A stretch of 64,000 nucleotides of DNA, taken from positions 1 to 64,000 of the forward strand of contig NZ_JAJJPA010000023.1 in the NCBI RefSeq assembly GCF_020907985.1. Direction: 5' to 3'. The first letter of the stretch is position 1, and each line of letters opens with the position of its first letter. The stretch is from Kitasatospora humi. GTDB lineage: Bacteria; Actinomycetota; Actinomycetes; Streptomycetales; Streptomycetaceae. Below are positions 41,541 through 50,148 of the stretch, piece by piece. The notes beneath the pieces are model-generated. The model saw only the letters and a program-made list of their open reading frames with translations. It made no database searches and was not told where the DNA came from. Made by a program: the position numbers and the translations under genes.

Positions 41541-41561
41541 CCGCTGATTCCTACTGATTCC
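41541..41561. repeat. tandem 10-base repeat upstream of the TPR gene
   Basis: Two adjacent CTGATTCCTA/G copies, which on the minus strand read GGAATCAG twice just upstream of the GTG at 41513. Possible promoter or operator element; the SigR GTT partner at 18 bases is absent for both copies. Confidence 0.45.
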
Positions 41562-41716
41562 TGGTCTGTCCGGTGAGCTGCGCTGTCGGCCGGAGCCGAG
41601 AGCCGGCGGGCCCCCGGTCCGGTAGTTCCACGCTATGACCGCATCCAACCACGGCAGCGGTGGGGTGCGCTCACTGCACGAGGTTCCCGCTCGGCGCGGG
41701 CGAGCGTACCGGCGGT

Positions 41717-43237
41717 TCACCCGCTCTCGGTACGCGCCACCGTGCACCGGCCCGCACCCGCCGCGCGCAGCCGCTCCAGGGCGGCCACCACCACCGGGTC
41801 GTAGGTCCGCCCGGCGCCCTCGCGCAGTTCGGCCAGCGCCGCCGCGTCGTCCGCCGCCGGGCCGACCAGGTCCTCGTGCGCGTTGGCCACCCGGATGATC
41901 CGCGCGGCCAGCGGCAGCGAATGGTCGGTCCGGCCGTCCGGGCCGGTCAGCGGGTCGGCCGAGCGCGCCACCTGCTCGGCCACCGGGGTCGGCACCCCGG
42001 TGCAGCGGATCACCTCGCTGCCGAGCCGGGCGATCCGCTGCTGGTCGGGCTCCGGCAGGGCGGCCGTCGCCCCGCCCCGCACCGGCTCGACCAGTGACAG
42101 CTGACCGATGTCGTGCATCAGCGCGGCGTACTCCAGCAGGGCGAGCTGCCGGCTGCCCAGGCCCAGCTCGCGGCCGAGCGCGCAGGCGGTGTCGGCCACC
42201 CGGCGGGCATGGCCCGGCGCGGTGTAGCCGGCCACCTCGGTGGCCCGGGCCAGGGTGGCGATGGTCTGGCCGTAGGTGGCCCGGACCGCCGCGGCCCGGC
42301 GGAACGAGGCCTGGGCGAGCAGCAGCGGCAGGCAGAACACCGGCAGCGCCCACAGGCCCACCTCGCCGGCCGCCAGGCTGACCAGCATGCCGGTCGCGGC
42401 GATCGCCGAGCCGATCCCGCACAGCGCCCGCACCTGGTCCTCCAGGACGGCGCCGAACCGGCCGCCCGGCTGCTGCAAGGCCGCCAGCACCGCGTCGGCC
42501 AGGCCCGCCAGGGCGGCCACCAGCACCAGGAACGCGCCGTAGGCCGGGCCGGCCAGCGGCCACCGGTCCAGCGCGCCGCTGAGGTAGAGCGGCTGGAAGA
42601 GGGTGGCGGCGAAGCCCACCGCGAGCAGCCGGCGGGCCGCGCCGTCGGCCCAGCCGACCGCTGCCGGGACGCGGCAGCGCAGCGCACCGCTGACGGCCGC
42701 GCGCCGGTGCCGGTGGCGGCCACCGGCCTGCGGGCGGCTCGCGGTGTGCGGGCGGGCGGGGGTGCGGGGCTTGGGCACGGTGGCCCGCCGCTCGCCGCGG
42801 CCGCGGTGCCGGGCGGCCCGGCCGGCCGCCCGCAGCAAGGCGCCGGCCAGCGCGCCGACGCCGGTCACCGCCACCACCTGCAGCACCCCGTGGCCGGTCG
42901 GCAGCCCGTGCAGCGGGCCGAGCAGCGCATAGGCCAGGCCGGCGGCGGCGCCCAGCGGCGCCTGCCCGTGCTCGCCGGGGCCGCCGGCCCGCACCGCCTC
43001 ACCGACGGTCACCAGCGCGGCGAAGCTGTACGCCACCTGCGGCTCGGCCAGGCCGCGGGCGACCAGCTTGGCCACGGCCCCCGCGAGCAGCAGCAGCGCG
43101 GCCGCGCGCACCAGCGAGGCCCCCGTCACCACCGGGCGGGCCGGCCCGGTCAGCGATCGGGGCGGCAGCGGTCGGGGCGACCCGGTCGGCGGCCGGCTCA
43201 CCGGTGGGCGGGCCGAGTCGGCCGGCGGGCGGTTCAC
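41717..43237 (-). CDS. membrane protein with divergent HD domain
   Basis: 506 residues from GTG 43237, overlapping the HD-GYP gene by 4 bases. The N-terminal 330 residues have seven to eight helices with Arg-rich loops. A C-terminal HD domain is degenerate: HAxRVADTACALG replaces HxxRV, LMHDIGQLS keeps the His-Asp pair, and the GYP loop is missing (replaced by GVPTPVAEQVARSADP). From memory, streptomycetes have a pair of HD-GYP proteins next to sigR (SCO5218/5219 in S. coelicolor); this is the weaker member. Loss of GYP suggests it may not cleave c-di-GMP, so it might act as a regulatory partner. Confidence 0.8.
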   Translation of the reverse strand: MNRPPADSARPPVSRPPTGSPRPLPPRSLTGPARPVVTGASLVRAAALLLLAGAVAKLVARGLAEPQVAYSFAALVTVGEAVRAGGPGEHGQAPLGAAAGLAYALLGPLHGLPTGHGVLQVVAVTGVGALAGALLRAAGRAARHRGRGERRATVPKPRTPARPHTASRPQAGGRHRHRRAAVSGALRCRVPAAVGWADGAARRLLAVGFAATLFQPLYLSGALDRWPLAGPAYGAFLVLVAALAGLADAVLAALQQPGGRFGAVLEDQVRALCGIGSAIAATGMLVSLAAGEVGLWALPVFCLPLLLAQASFRRAAAVRATYGQTIATLARATEVAGYTAPGHARRVADTACALGRELGLGSRQLALLEYAALMHDIGQLSLVEPVRGGATAALPEPDQQRIARLGSEVIRCTGVPTPVAEQVARSADPLTGPDGRTDHSLPLAARIIRVANAHEDLVGPAADDAAALAELREGAGRTYDPVVVAALERLRAAGAGRCTVARTESG

Positions 43238-44610
43238 CGGCCGCCGCCGGCGCTCACCCGGGGCGCCGGCTCCGGCACCCCGAGCGGGATGTCCGGCACG
43301 TCGGCGTCCGCCTGGTCGGTGGCCGGGAGCACCGGCTGCCAGCCGTGCCGCTCCACGGCGGCGACCAGGGCGTCCACCATCACCGGGTCGAACTGGCTGC
43401 CGGCGCACCGGCGCAGCTCGGCGACCGCCTCCGCGACCGGGCGGCCGCGCCGGTAGGAACGGGTGGAGGTCATCGAGTCGAAGGCGTCGGCGACCGCGAT
43501 GATCCGGGCGAACTCGGGGATCCGGTCCCCGGCCAGGCCGTGCGGGTAGCCGCGGCCGTCCATCCGCTCGTGGTGGTGCAGGATCGCGGCGTGCGCCTCG
43601 CCGAGGAAGTCGATGCCGCGCACCAGCTCGTGCCCGTACTCCGGGTGCACCTCCACGGCCCTGCGCTCCGCCTCGCTCAACGGACCGTTCCGGCGCAGCA
43701 GTTCGGTGGCCACCCCGAGCTTGCCGACGTCGTGCAGGGTGCCGGCGAAGTGCAGGGTGCGCAGCCGCTCGCCGGCCATGCCGAGTTGGCTGGCGATGAG
43801 CACCGAGGCCCGGCCGACCCGTTCGCTGTGCCCGCGGGTGTAGGCGTCCTTGATCTCCACGGCCTGCACCAGCGCCTCCACGGTGGCCCGGTGGGCGGAC
43901 CATTCCCGCTGCCCCTGCGCCAGCACCCAGGCCGAGACCGAGAGCGGCAGCAGCGCCAGCACCGCGGCGAAGCCGCCGTACGGCCCTTGCCAGAGCACCG
44001 CCATCAGCAGGCCGCCGAGGGCGTGCAACAGCGCCGCCGGGCCGGGCAGCGCGATCGGCGTGCGGCCGCACCGGTCGGTCCGGCGCTCGGCCAGCAGCCT
44101 GACCCCGGTCACCAGGGCGCCGTTGACCAGGCAGAAGGCCACCACTGCGGCCAGCGCAGGGAGCAGCTCGGCCGGGTAGCGGGCGCCGAGGAGCAGCCGG
44201 GGGCCGCCGAGCCGGTCGAAGAGCACGGCGGCGGTCCAGGCTGCCACGGCCAGCTGGGCGGCGTTGAACGCGCGGCGCAGCCGCTCCGGTTCGGCCCCGG
44301 TGGCCATGGCGGGCAGCGCGACCAGCGCCGCGGCGCCCGGCGGCAGCATCAGCACTCCGGCGAAGAGCACCGGCAGGAAGCTGCCCGGGGCCGGGGACGG
44401 CTCGGGCCCGCTCAGCGGCGCGGTGCCGCGCAGCCGGGCGCGGAGCCGCTGGACGCCGCGCAGGAACGGCGAGGGCACGCCCTGGGCGATCGACTCCCAG
44501 CAGGCGTGCAACCCGGCCAGCAGGGCGACCTTGGGCCAGTCCACCGGCCCGGTCCAGCTGACCGGGGTGGGCAGCAGCACGGCCCCGGCCCCGGCCAGCA
44601 CCAGCAGCAC
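43234..44610 (-). CDS. membrane HD-GYP domain protein
   Basis: 458 residues from GTG 44610. About seven N-terminal helices (1-232) lead into an HD-GYP domain. Seen here: YTRGHSERVG with His261, TLHDVGKLG with His-Asp at 293-294, HPEYGHELV, ILHHHERMDGRGYPHGL with the complete GYP loop (345-356), and ADAFDSMTSTRSYR. These are the residues of c-di-GMP phosphodiesterases, so it likely degrades c-di-GMP or a related cyclic dinucleotide at the membrane. First gene of a two-gene operon with a divergent HD partner. Tandem repeats lie about 220 bases upstream. Confidence 0.87.
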   Translation of the reverse strand: MLLVLAGAGAVLLPTPVSWTGPVDWPKVALLAGLHACWESIAQGVPSPFLRGVQRLRARLRGTAPLSGPEPSPAPGSFLPVLFAGVLMLPPGAAALVALPAMATGAEPERLRRAFNAAQLAVAAWTAAVLFDRLGGPRLLLGARYPAELLPALAAVVAFCLVNGALVTGVRLLAERRTDRCGRTPIALPGPAALLHALGGLLMAVLWQGPYGGFAAVLALLPLSVSAWVLAQGQREWSAHRATVEALVQAVEIKDAYTRGHSERVGRASVLIASQLGMAGERLRTLHFAGTLHDVGKLGVATELLRRNGPLSEAERRAVEVHPEYGHELVRGIDFLGEAHAAILHHHERMDGRGYPHGLAGDRIPEFARIIAVADAFDSMTSTRSYRRGRPVAEAVAELRRCAGSQFDPVMVDALVAAVERHGWQPVLPATDQADADVPDIPLGVPEPAPRVSAGGGR

Positions 44611-44830
44611 GTATCCGCGGGCGGGCGCGGTCAGCGGCGCCGGTGTTCGCGCTGGGAGCGCGCGGCCCCCGCGATCGTCAGCGATCTCAGCCTCCCCACC
44701 TCACCGGCCCCGCCCTCGGACGGTCCGGACTCGTCCTCGGAGAATAGGACGCGACCGGGGCACCGAGGCCCGGCATGGCGCGATACCCGGCGTGCTGCCA
44801 CCGACACTCACCCGATCGAGTGACACAAGC

Positions 44831-44869
44831 GAACTGGCGGGCTATCAGGCCAACTGACGGGCTGTCAGG
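44831..44869. repeat. 20-base tandem repeat in the HD operon leader
   Basis: AACTGGCGGGCTATCAGG (44832-44849) and AACTGACGGGCTGTCAGG (44852-44869), two differences in 18 bases. Each copy also holds an inverted CTGAc/tCAG. The rest of the 44611-44981 gap holds the rsrA terminator and nothing else evident. Confidence 0.6.
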
Positions 44870-44894
44870 GCATCGGCGTGGGCGGCAGACGAAG

Positions 44895-44934
44895 GAACGG
44901 GGGCCCCGGAGCGCGTGCTCCCGGACCCCCGTTC
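44895..44934 (-). terminator. terminator of the sigR-rsrA operon
   Basis: GAACGGGGGCCCCGGAGC (44895-44912) pairs with GCTCCCGGACCCCCGTTC (44917-44934), two mismatched positions, 4-base loop. Confidence 0.75.
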
Positions 44935-44981
44935 GAGGCGCCGTTCCCCGACCGATCGGCCGTCAGTTCACGGCCGTCGGT

Positions 44982-45338
44982 TCACTCGGTGGGAGTCGTC
45001 GCCTGGCCGGCCGTCAGCAGGCCCGACTCGCCGTGGGCCGGCGCCTCCGGATCGACCTCGGCCACCGGCTCGCCACCGCGCTGGGCGGCCCGGATGGTGT
45101 CGATCCGCGCCAGCACCTTGGCCCGCAGGTCCGCCGGAGTGGCGTCGCACCCGCAGGACCGCTTGATCAGGGCCTTGATCGCCTGCTCCAGGCCGTACTT
45201 CTCCAGGCAGGGCGAGCACTCGTCGAAATGCTCGCGCAGCTTGGCGCAGTCGCCCTCGGGCATCTCGTTGTCGAGGAACTCGTAGAGGTGGTCGAGCACC
45301 TCGCCGCAGTCAGTCTCGTGCGGGTTCCCGCAGCTCAT
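44982..45338 (-). CDS. rsrA: zinc-binding redox-sensing anti-sigma factor RsrA
   Basis: 118 residues. The ZAS motif is intact with Cys3, Cys11, Cys31, His37, Cys41, Cys44 (HFDECSPC), and a later Cys pair near 62/64. In S. coelicolor RsrA, zinc is held by Cys3, His37, Cys41 and Cys44, and oxidative stress forms the Cys11-Cys44 disulfide, releasing SigR. All those positions match here. The start overlaps the sigR stop by 4 bases so the pair are co-translated. The C-terminal 40 residues are variable and acidic. Confidence 0.96.
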   Translation of the reverse strand: MSCGNPHETDCGEVLDHLYEFLDNEMPEGDCAKLREHFDECSPCLEKYGLEQAIKALIKRSCGCDATPADLRAKVLARIDTIRAAQRGGEPVAEVDPEAPAHGESGLLTAGQATTPTE

Positions 45339-46252
45339 GAGCCCGCGCCTTTCGCCTCGCGCCCAGCCCCGCTGCCGGCCGGGACCAGCCCGCGCTCACG
45401 GGCGTAGTCCTCCAGCATGCCGCGCAGCTGGCGGCGGCCACGGTGCAGCCGGGACATCACCGTACCGATGGGGGTCCCCATGATGTCGGCGATCTCCTTG
45501 TATGCAAAGCCCTCGACGTCCGCGAGGTAGACCGCGATGCGGAACTCCTCCGGGATCGCCTGCAGGGCGTCCTTCACATCGCTGTCCGGCAGGTGCTCCA
45601 GGGCCTGGGTCTCGGCCGAGCGCAGACCGGTCGACATGTGCGACTCGGCGCGGGCCAGCTGCCAGTCCTCGATCTCCTCGGCCGCGGTGCGCTGGGGCTC
45701 CCGCTGCTTCTTGCGGTACGAGTTGATGAAGGTGTTGGTCAGGATGCGGTACAGCCAGGCCTTGAGGTTGGTGCCCTCGCGGAACTGGTGGAAGGAGGCG
45801 TAGGCCTTGGCGAAGGCCTCCTGGAGCAGGTCCTCGGCGTCGGCCGGGTTGCGGGTCATCCGCAGCGCGGCCGAGTACATCTGGTCCAGGTACCCGAGCG
45901 CATCGCGCTCGAAGCGGGCGCGCCGGGCCTCCTCGGTCTCGTCGGAGGACACCCGGAAGGTGTCCTCGCCGATCGCCTCGGCAAGCTCGTCTCCAGTCAG
46001 GGGCTCGCCGCCCGACGGCTCCGACCCGGCCGGGAAGTCGACCCCGTCGGGACCCACGTGCGGCTCGTCCTCGGTCGCGACGACCGGACCCACCTCCTCG
46101 GTGCTGCGGGCACGACCCACCGTGAGCCCGCCCGGAAGCGAGGATATCGGGCTCACCGACTTCTCGCCCGCGACAACCCACTCGGACCACGGGAGGAACG
46201 CACTCTCGGCGCTCCGCTCCTCGGGCCGCTCGGGGCACACGATCGAACCCAT
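45335..46252 (-). CDS. sigR: ECF sigma factor SigR (disulfide-stress sigma)
   Basis: 305 residues from ATG 46252. Sigma region 2 (YSAALRMTRNPADAEDLLQE, NLKAWLYRILTNTFINSYRK) and region 4 (YLADVEGFAYKEIADIMGTPIGTVMSRLHRGR) are typical. There is a long acidic N-terminal extension. Internal GTG codons at 46120 and 46093 would make forms 44 or 53 residues shorter; S. coelicolor makes a stable short SigR and an unstable form about 55 residues longer, which fits two starts here. A perfect SigR-type promoter lies upstream. It directs thioredoxin and other thiol-stress genes; RsrA inhibits it. Confidence 0.95.
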   Translation of the reverse strand: MGSIVCPERPEERSAESAFLPWSEWVVAGEKSVSPISSLPGGLTVGRARSTEEVGPVVATEDEPHVGPDGVDFPAGSEPSGGEPLTGDELAEAIGEDTFRVSSDETEEARRARFERDALGYLDQMYSAALRMTRNPADAEDLLQEAFAKAYASFHQFREGTNLKAWLYRILTNTFINSYRKKQREPQRTAAEEIEDWQLARAESHMSTGLRSAETQALEHLPDSDVKDALQAIPEEFRIAVYLADVEGFAYKEIADIMGTPIGTVMSRLHRGRRQLRGMLEDYARERGLVPAGSGAGREAKGAGS

Positions 46253-46294
46253 GTGCGCTGCCTTTCCGCCTGACCACCTGCTGACGATGGGGTA

Positions 46295-46320
46295 AACCCG
46301 GCACCCGGCCCGGGCATTCC
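46295..46320 (-). promoter_or_regulatory. SigR-dependent promoter of sigR
   Basis: On the minus strand GGAAT (46320-46316), an 18-base spacer, then GTT (46297-46295): an exact match to the SigR consensus. It predicts positive autoregulation, with a start site near 46288 and translation from ATG 46252. Confidence 0.88.
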
Positions 46321-46393
46321 CGGCGGATCACCGATACCTCCGGCGCACCACCCGAACGGCCCAGCGGTTGGCGCCGCCGGTTCGACCGCGCCG

Positions 46394-47038
46394 TCACAAT
46401 GGCAGGTCGACCAGCCAGTCGGCCACCGAGCGCACCACCAGGGCCAGCGCCTCCTCCTGGCCCAGCGGCGCCTTCCTGGGCACCGCGAAACCGTGCCCGG
46501 CGAACGGCACCCCGGCCAGCCGGTGCCCGGCCGGCAGCCCGGGGAACTCCGCCGGCGTGCCGAAGGCGTCCTTCTCCCCCTGCACCACCAGGGTGGGCAG
46601 ACCGGTGCCGAGCAGTTCCCCGGCCCGGGACTTCTCCGGCCTGCCGGGCGGGTGCAGCGGAAAGGCCAGTGCCAGCACCGCGGCCGCCCCGCTCGCCGCG
46701 CCGGTGCGGCAGGCCACCCGGGCGCCGGCGCTGCGCCCGCCGACCACCAGCGGCGGGCCCTCGGCGGCCAGCCGCTCCGCCACCGGCAGCCAGCCGGCGT
46801 CCAGCGTCCCCGGGGCCGGGGCGACCTTGCGGCCGGCCACCCGCCAGGGCTGCTCCACCAGCGCCACCGTCACCCCCCGGGCGGGCAGCGCGGCGGCCAG
46901 CGCCACCAGGTCGGGCGCCTCGATCCCGCCGCCGGCGCCGTGGCCCAGGCCCAGCACCAGCCGGGCCCGGCCCGCCGCGCGGTGCCAGGTGACGGCGGCG
47001 TCGCCCGCCCCGGTCGCCACGATCTCGCGGTCGGCCAT
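46394..47038 (-). CDS. alpha/beta hydrolase (KANL3/Tex30-like)
   Basis: 214 residues. Fold markers: RLVLGLGHGAGGGIEAPDL (oxyanion region), VVGGRSAGARVACRTGA with nucleophile-elbow GRSAG, LVVQGEKDAFGTPAEF (acid) and PFAGHGFAVPRK (His). The substrate is unknown. Its ATG shares a base with the stop of the upstream SRAP gene, so the two are coupled. It precedes sigR on the same strand, but sigR has its own promoter. Confidence 0.85.
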   Translation of the reverse strand: MADREIVATGAGDAAVTWHRAAGRARLVLGLGHGAGGGIEAPDLVALAAALPARGVTVALVEQPWRVAGRKVAPAPGTLDAGWLPVAERLAAEGPPLVVGGRSAGARVACRTGAASGAAAVLALAFPLHPPGRPEKSRAGELLGTGLPTLVVQGEKDAFGTPAEFPGLPAGHRLAGVPFAGHGFAVPRKAPLGQEEALALVVRSVADWLVDLPL

Positions 47039-47793
47039 CAGAACAGCGCTCCCTCGGCCTCGGGGGTGGCCGGCTCGACCAGTCCCGGGTGGTTGTTGCG
47101 GATGCTGCCCACCGCCGAACCGATCCGGCGGGCCAGCAGCAGCCCCGGCTCCGGCGCGACCAGCAGCGAGCGGGCCTCGTCGGAGTCGTCCAGCGCCGGG
47201 TCCAGCCAGGCGTCGAAGCCCTCCGGCTGCAGGAAGAGCGGCATCCGCTCGTGGATCGGGGCCAGCAGCGGCTCGGCCTCGGTGGTCACGATGCTGCAGG
47301 TGACCAGCCAGCCGCCCGCCTCGTCGGCCGGCCGGGACCGGTCCCGCCAGAACTCGTAGAGCCCGGCCAGCGCCAGCGGAGCGCCGTCCGCCCGGTGCAC
47401 GAAGTACGGCACCTTGCGCGGCTTGCCCTTGCCCGACTCGGGCTGGACGGTCTGCCATTCGTAGTAGCCGTCCACCGGGAGCAGGCAGCGCCGGGAGGCG
47501 AAGGCCTGGCGGTAGGAGGGCTTCTCGTGCACGGTGTCGGCCCGGGCGTTGATCATCTTCACCGCCGTCTCCGGCGACTTCGACCAGGCCGGGACCAGCC
47601 CCCAGCGCAGCCGCCGCAGCTGGCGCACCGGCTCCCGCCCGCCCTTGGGCACCCGTTCCAGCACGGCCAGCACCGGGTCGGTGGGGGCCACGTTCCAACT
47701 GGGCTCGATGGTCTCGGCCGGGTCCCACTGGCGCACGTCGAACAGCTCGACGATGTCCTCGGGCCGGGTACTGGCAGCGAATCGACCGCACAT
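47038..47793 (-). CDS. SRAP (SOS response-associated peptidase) protein, HMCES/YedK-like
   Basis: 251 residues. The start MCGRFAAS leaves Cys2 at the N-terminus, the residue that links to abasic sites in single-stranded DNA. The other core residues are in NVAPT (Asn), VDGYYEWQ (Glu) and PIHERMPLF (His). These proteins protect abasic DNA from breakage. The ATG at 47793 is required because Cys2 must be exposed; an upstream start at 47868 is rejected. Next to short tandem repeats in its leader. Confidence 0.93.
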   Translation of the reverse strand: MCGRFAASTRPEDIVELFDVRQWDPAETIEPSWNVAPTDPVLAVLERVPKGGREPVRQLRRLRWGLVPAWSKSPETAVKMINARADTVHEKPSYRQAFASRRCLLPVDGYYEWQTVQPESGKGKPRKVPYFVHRADGAPLALAGLYEFWRDRSRPADEAGGWLVTCSIVTTEAEPLLAPIHERMPLFLQPEGFDAWLDPALDDSDEARSLLVAPEPGLLLARRIGSAVGSIRNNHPGLVEPATPEAEGALF

Positions 47794-47802
47794 GCCCGTC
47801 AG

Positions 47803-47916
47803 CCTATGCAACCGGCCGACACCGCCGCGCCCCCGTGCTTCCGCGGGTACCGCCCCGCCCCCGTGCAACCCGCGGCTACCACCGCGCCCCCGTGCAACCG
47901 GCGGCTACCACCGCGC
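47803..47916. repeat. four tandem 28-29 base repeats between SRAP and M50 genes
   Basis: Units begin at 47803, 47831, 47859 and 47888. The last two (CCCCGTGCAACC, then CGCGG or GGCGG, then CTACCACCGCGC) differ at one base. Lengths of 28, 28, 29 and 29 are not multiples of three, so this is not coding repeat. No spacers, so not CRISPR. Confidence 0.85.
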
Positions 47917-47976
47917 CGTCCTGTCGTGCGAGGCTGCGTTCTCACCTCCGGCAGCCGCGACCCCAGGGATCGGAAC

Positions 47977-48687
47977 ATGAACCACGGCATCAGCGATGTC
48001 TGGCAGCGGGTGCTGGGCACCCAGCAGGCCCCGGCGCACTGGCTGGTGCTGGCCTGCGCGGGCGGTGCGCTGCTGGCCACGCTGCCGCACCCGGTGTGGC
48101 GGGTCAGCCGCAACGTGGTGACCATCGCGCACGAGGGCGGCCACGGGCTGGCGGCGCTGCTCACCGGGCGCCGGCTGCACGGCATCCGGCTGCACTCGGA
48201 CACCTCCGGGCTGACCGTCTCCTCCGGGCGGCCGACCGGCCCCGGCATGGTGCTGACCGCCGCGGCCGGCTACACCGCGCCCCCGCTGCTCGGCCTGGGC
48301 GGGGCCACCCTGCTCGCGTTCGGGCACATCACGGCGCTGCTCTGGCTCTGCACCGCGCTGCTGGCGGCGATGCTGCCCCGGCTGCGCAACGCCTTCGGGC
48401 TGCTCACCGTGCTGGTCACCGGCGGCGCGTTCTTCGCGGTCTCCTGGTGGGGCGGCGAGCAGCTGCAGGCCTGCTTCGCCTACCTCGGCGTGTGGTTCCT
48501 GCTGCTGGCCGGGATACGCCCGGTGCTGGAGCTGCAGGGCAAGCGCCGGCGCGGCGGGGCCCGCGACTCGGACGCCGACCAGCTGGCCCGGCTCACCGGT
48601 GTGAGCGGGCTGCTCTGGGTGGCCCTGTTCCTGGTGACGGCGCTCAGCTGCCTGCTGGCCGGCGGCAGCCAGCTGCTCGGCCGCTGA
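47977..48687 (+). CDS. M50 family membrane metalloprotease-like protein
   Basis: 236 residues with six to seven helices. HEGGH at 52-56 (AHEGGHGLAALLTGRRLHGIRLH) matches the zinc site of the M50B group, and the second ligand region may be the GGFAVS-like segment or SDADQLARLTGV. Such proteins cut within membranes; targets unknown. ATG 47977 follows CAGGGATCGG. Divergent from SRAP with the tandem repeats between. Probably a regulatory or sporulation-linked protease as in other actinomycetes, but that is inference. Confidence 0.82.
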   Translation: MNHGISDVWQRVLGTQQAPAHWLVLACAGGALLATLPHPVWRVSRNVVTIAHEGGHGLAALLTGRRLHGIRLHSDTSGLTVSSGRPTGPGMVLTAAAGYTAPPLLGLGGATLLAFGHITALLWLCTALLAAMLPRLRNAFGLLTVLVTGGAFFAVSWWGGEQLQACFAYLGVWFLLLAGIRPVLELQGKRRRGGARDSDADQLARLTGVSGLLWVALFLVTALSCLLAGGSQLLGR

Positions 48688-48791
48688 AACCGGTCCACGG
48701 GACGGCCCGATCCGCCGCCGAAACGGTTCACCGCGTCCACGCTGCGGTCGGGTGAGCCGTTCGCCGAGCTCACCCACCTAGACTGAACCGC

Positions 48792-50132
48792 ATGACCGAG
48801 ACCCTGTGGCCCGCCCCCGTCGCGACCACCGCCGTCGACGCGACGATCACCATCCCCGGTTCGAAGTCCGTCACCAACCGGGCGCTGGTGCTGGCGGCGC
48901 TGGCCGGCGAGCCCGGCTGGGTGCGGCGGCCGCTGCGCAGCCGTGACTCGCAGCTGATGGCGGACGGCCTGCGGGCCCTCGGGGTGGGCATCGAGGAGCA
49001 GGTGAACAACGACTGCGGCGGCATCGGCGGCGGCGAGGCCTGGCGGATCATCCCGGCCGGCACGTTCACCGGCCCGGCCCGGATCGACGTGGGCAACGCC
49101 GGCACCGTGATGCGCTTCCTGCCCCCGCTGGCCGTGCTGGCCGACGGCCCGGTGCACTTCGACGGCGACCCCCGCTCGCACGAGCGCCCGCAGCACGGCG
49201 TGATCGACTCGCTGCGCGCGCTGGGCGCCCGGATCGAGGACGGCGGTCGCGGCGGCTTCCCGCTGACCGTGCACGGCACCGGCTCGCTGGACGGCGGTGT
49301 GGTCGAGCTGGACGCCTCGGCCTCCTCGCAGTTCGTCAGCGCCCTGCTGCTCTCCGGCGCGCGCTACAACCAGGGCGTCGAGGTCCGCAACACCGGCGGC
49401 CCGGTCCCCTCGCTGCCGCACATCCGGATGACCGTGGACATGCTGCGGCTGGCCGGCGTCCAGGTGGACGCGCCGGAGGACGGCGGCGAGCCGGACGTCT
49501 GGCGGGTCACCCCGGGTGCGCTGCTCGGCCGCGACCTGGTGGTCGAGCCCGACCTGTCCAACGCCGCGCCGTTCTTCGCCGCCGCGCTGGTCACCGGCGG
49601 CCGGGTCACCGTGCGGGACTGGCCGAAGCACACCACCCAGCCCGGCGACCAGCTGCGCGACCTCTTCACCCGGATGGGCGGCAGCTGCCGGTTCGTGAAC
49701 AAGCACAGCGTCGACGAGGGCCTGGAGTTCACCGGCTCGGGCCGGATCCACGGCATCGAGGCCGACCTGCACGACGTCGGCGAGCTGACCCCGGTGATCG
49801 CCGCCGTGGCGGCGCTCGCCGACTCCGAGTCGGTGCTCTCCGGCATCGCCCACCTGCGCCTGCACGAGACCGACCGGCTGGCCGCGCTGGCCAAGGAGAT
49901 CAACGAGTTGGGCGGCGACGTCACCGAGACCGCTGACGGCCTGCGGATCCGCCCGCGCCGGCTGCACGGCGGGGTGTTCCACACCTACGAGGACCACCGG
50001 CTGGCCACCGCCGCCGCGGTGCTCGGCCTGGCCGTCCCCGGCGTGCTGGTGGAGAACGTGGCCACCACGGCCAAGACCCTGCCGGACTTCCCGGCGATGT
50101 GGACCGAGTTGCTCGGCCAGGCGGCCGGCTGA
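48792..50132 (+). CDS. aroA: 3-phosphoshikimate 1-carboxyvinyltransferase (EPSP synthase)
   Basis: 446 residues. PGSKSVTNRA at about 23-32 binds phosphoenolpyruvate and shikimate-3-phosphate. NAGTVMRFLPPL, DGDPRSHERPQHGVIDSLRALGA and HRLATAAAVLGLAVPGV are the other family blocks. It makes EPSP in the shikimate route to aromatic amino acids. It is followed 16 bases later by rsgA, probably one operon. Start ATG 48792. Confidence 0.96.
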   Translation: MTETLWPAPVATTAVDATITIPGSKSVTNRALVLAALAGEPGWVRRPLRSRDSQLMADGLRALGVGIEEQVNNDCGGIGGGEAWRIIPAGTFTGPARIDVGNAGTVMRFLPPLAVLADGPVHFDGDPRSHERPQHGVIDSLRALGARIEDGGRGGFPLTVHGTGSLDGGVVELDASASSQFVSALLLSGARYNQGVEVRNTGGPVPSLPHIRMTVDMLRLAGVQVDAPEDGGEPDVWRVTPGALLGRDLVVEPDLSNAAPFFAAALVTGGRVTVRDWPKHTTQPGDQLRDLFTRMGGSCRFVNKHSVDEGLEFTGSGRIHGIEADLHDVGELTPVIAAVAALADSESVLSGIAHLRLHETDRLAALAKEINELGGDVTETADGLRIRPRRLHGGVFHTYEDHRLATAAAVLGLAVPGVLVENVATTAKTLPDFPAMWTELLGQAAG

Positions 50133-50148
50133 GCGGGGATTCGACACC

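Noticed and set aside
41541..41561. Tandem GGAAT as SigR promoters of the TPR gene
   Set aside because: GTT is not found 18 bases downstream of either copy.
47803..47916. Tandem repeats considered as a CRISPR array
   Set aside because: Repeats abut each other without unique spacers and no cas genes are near.
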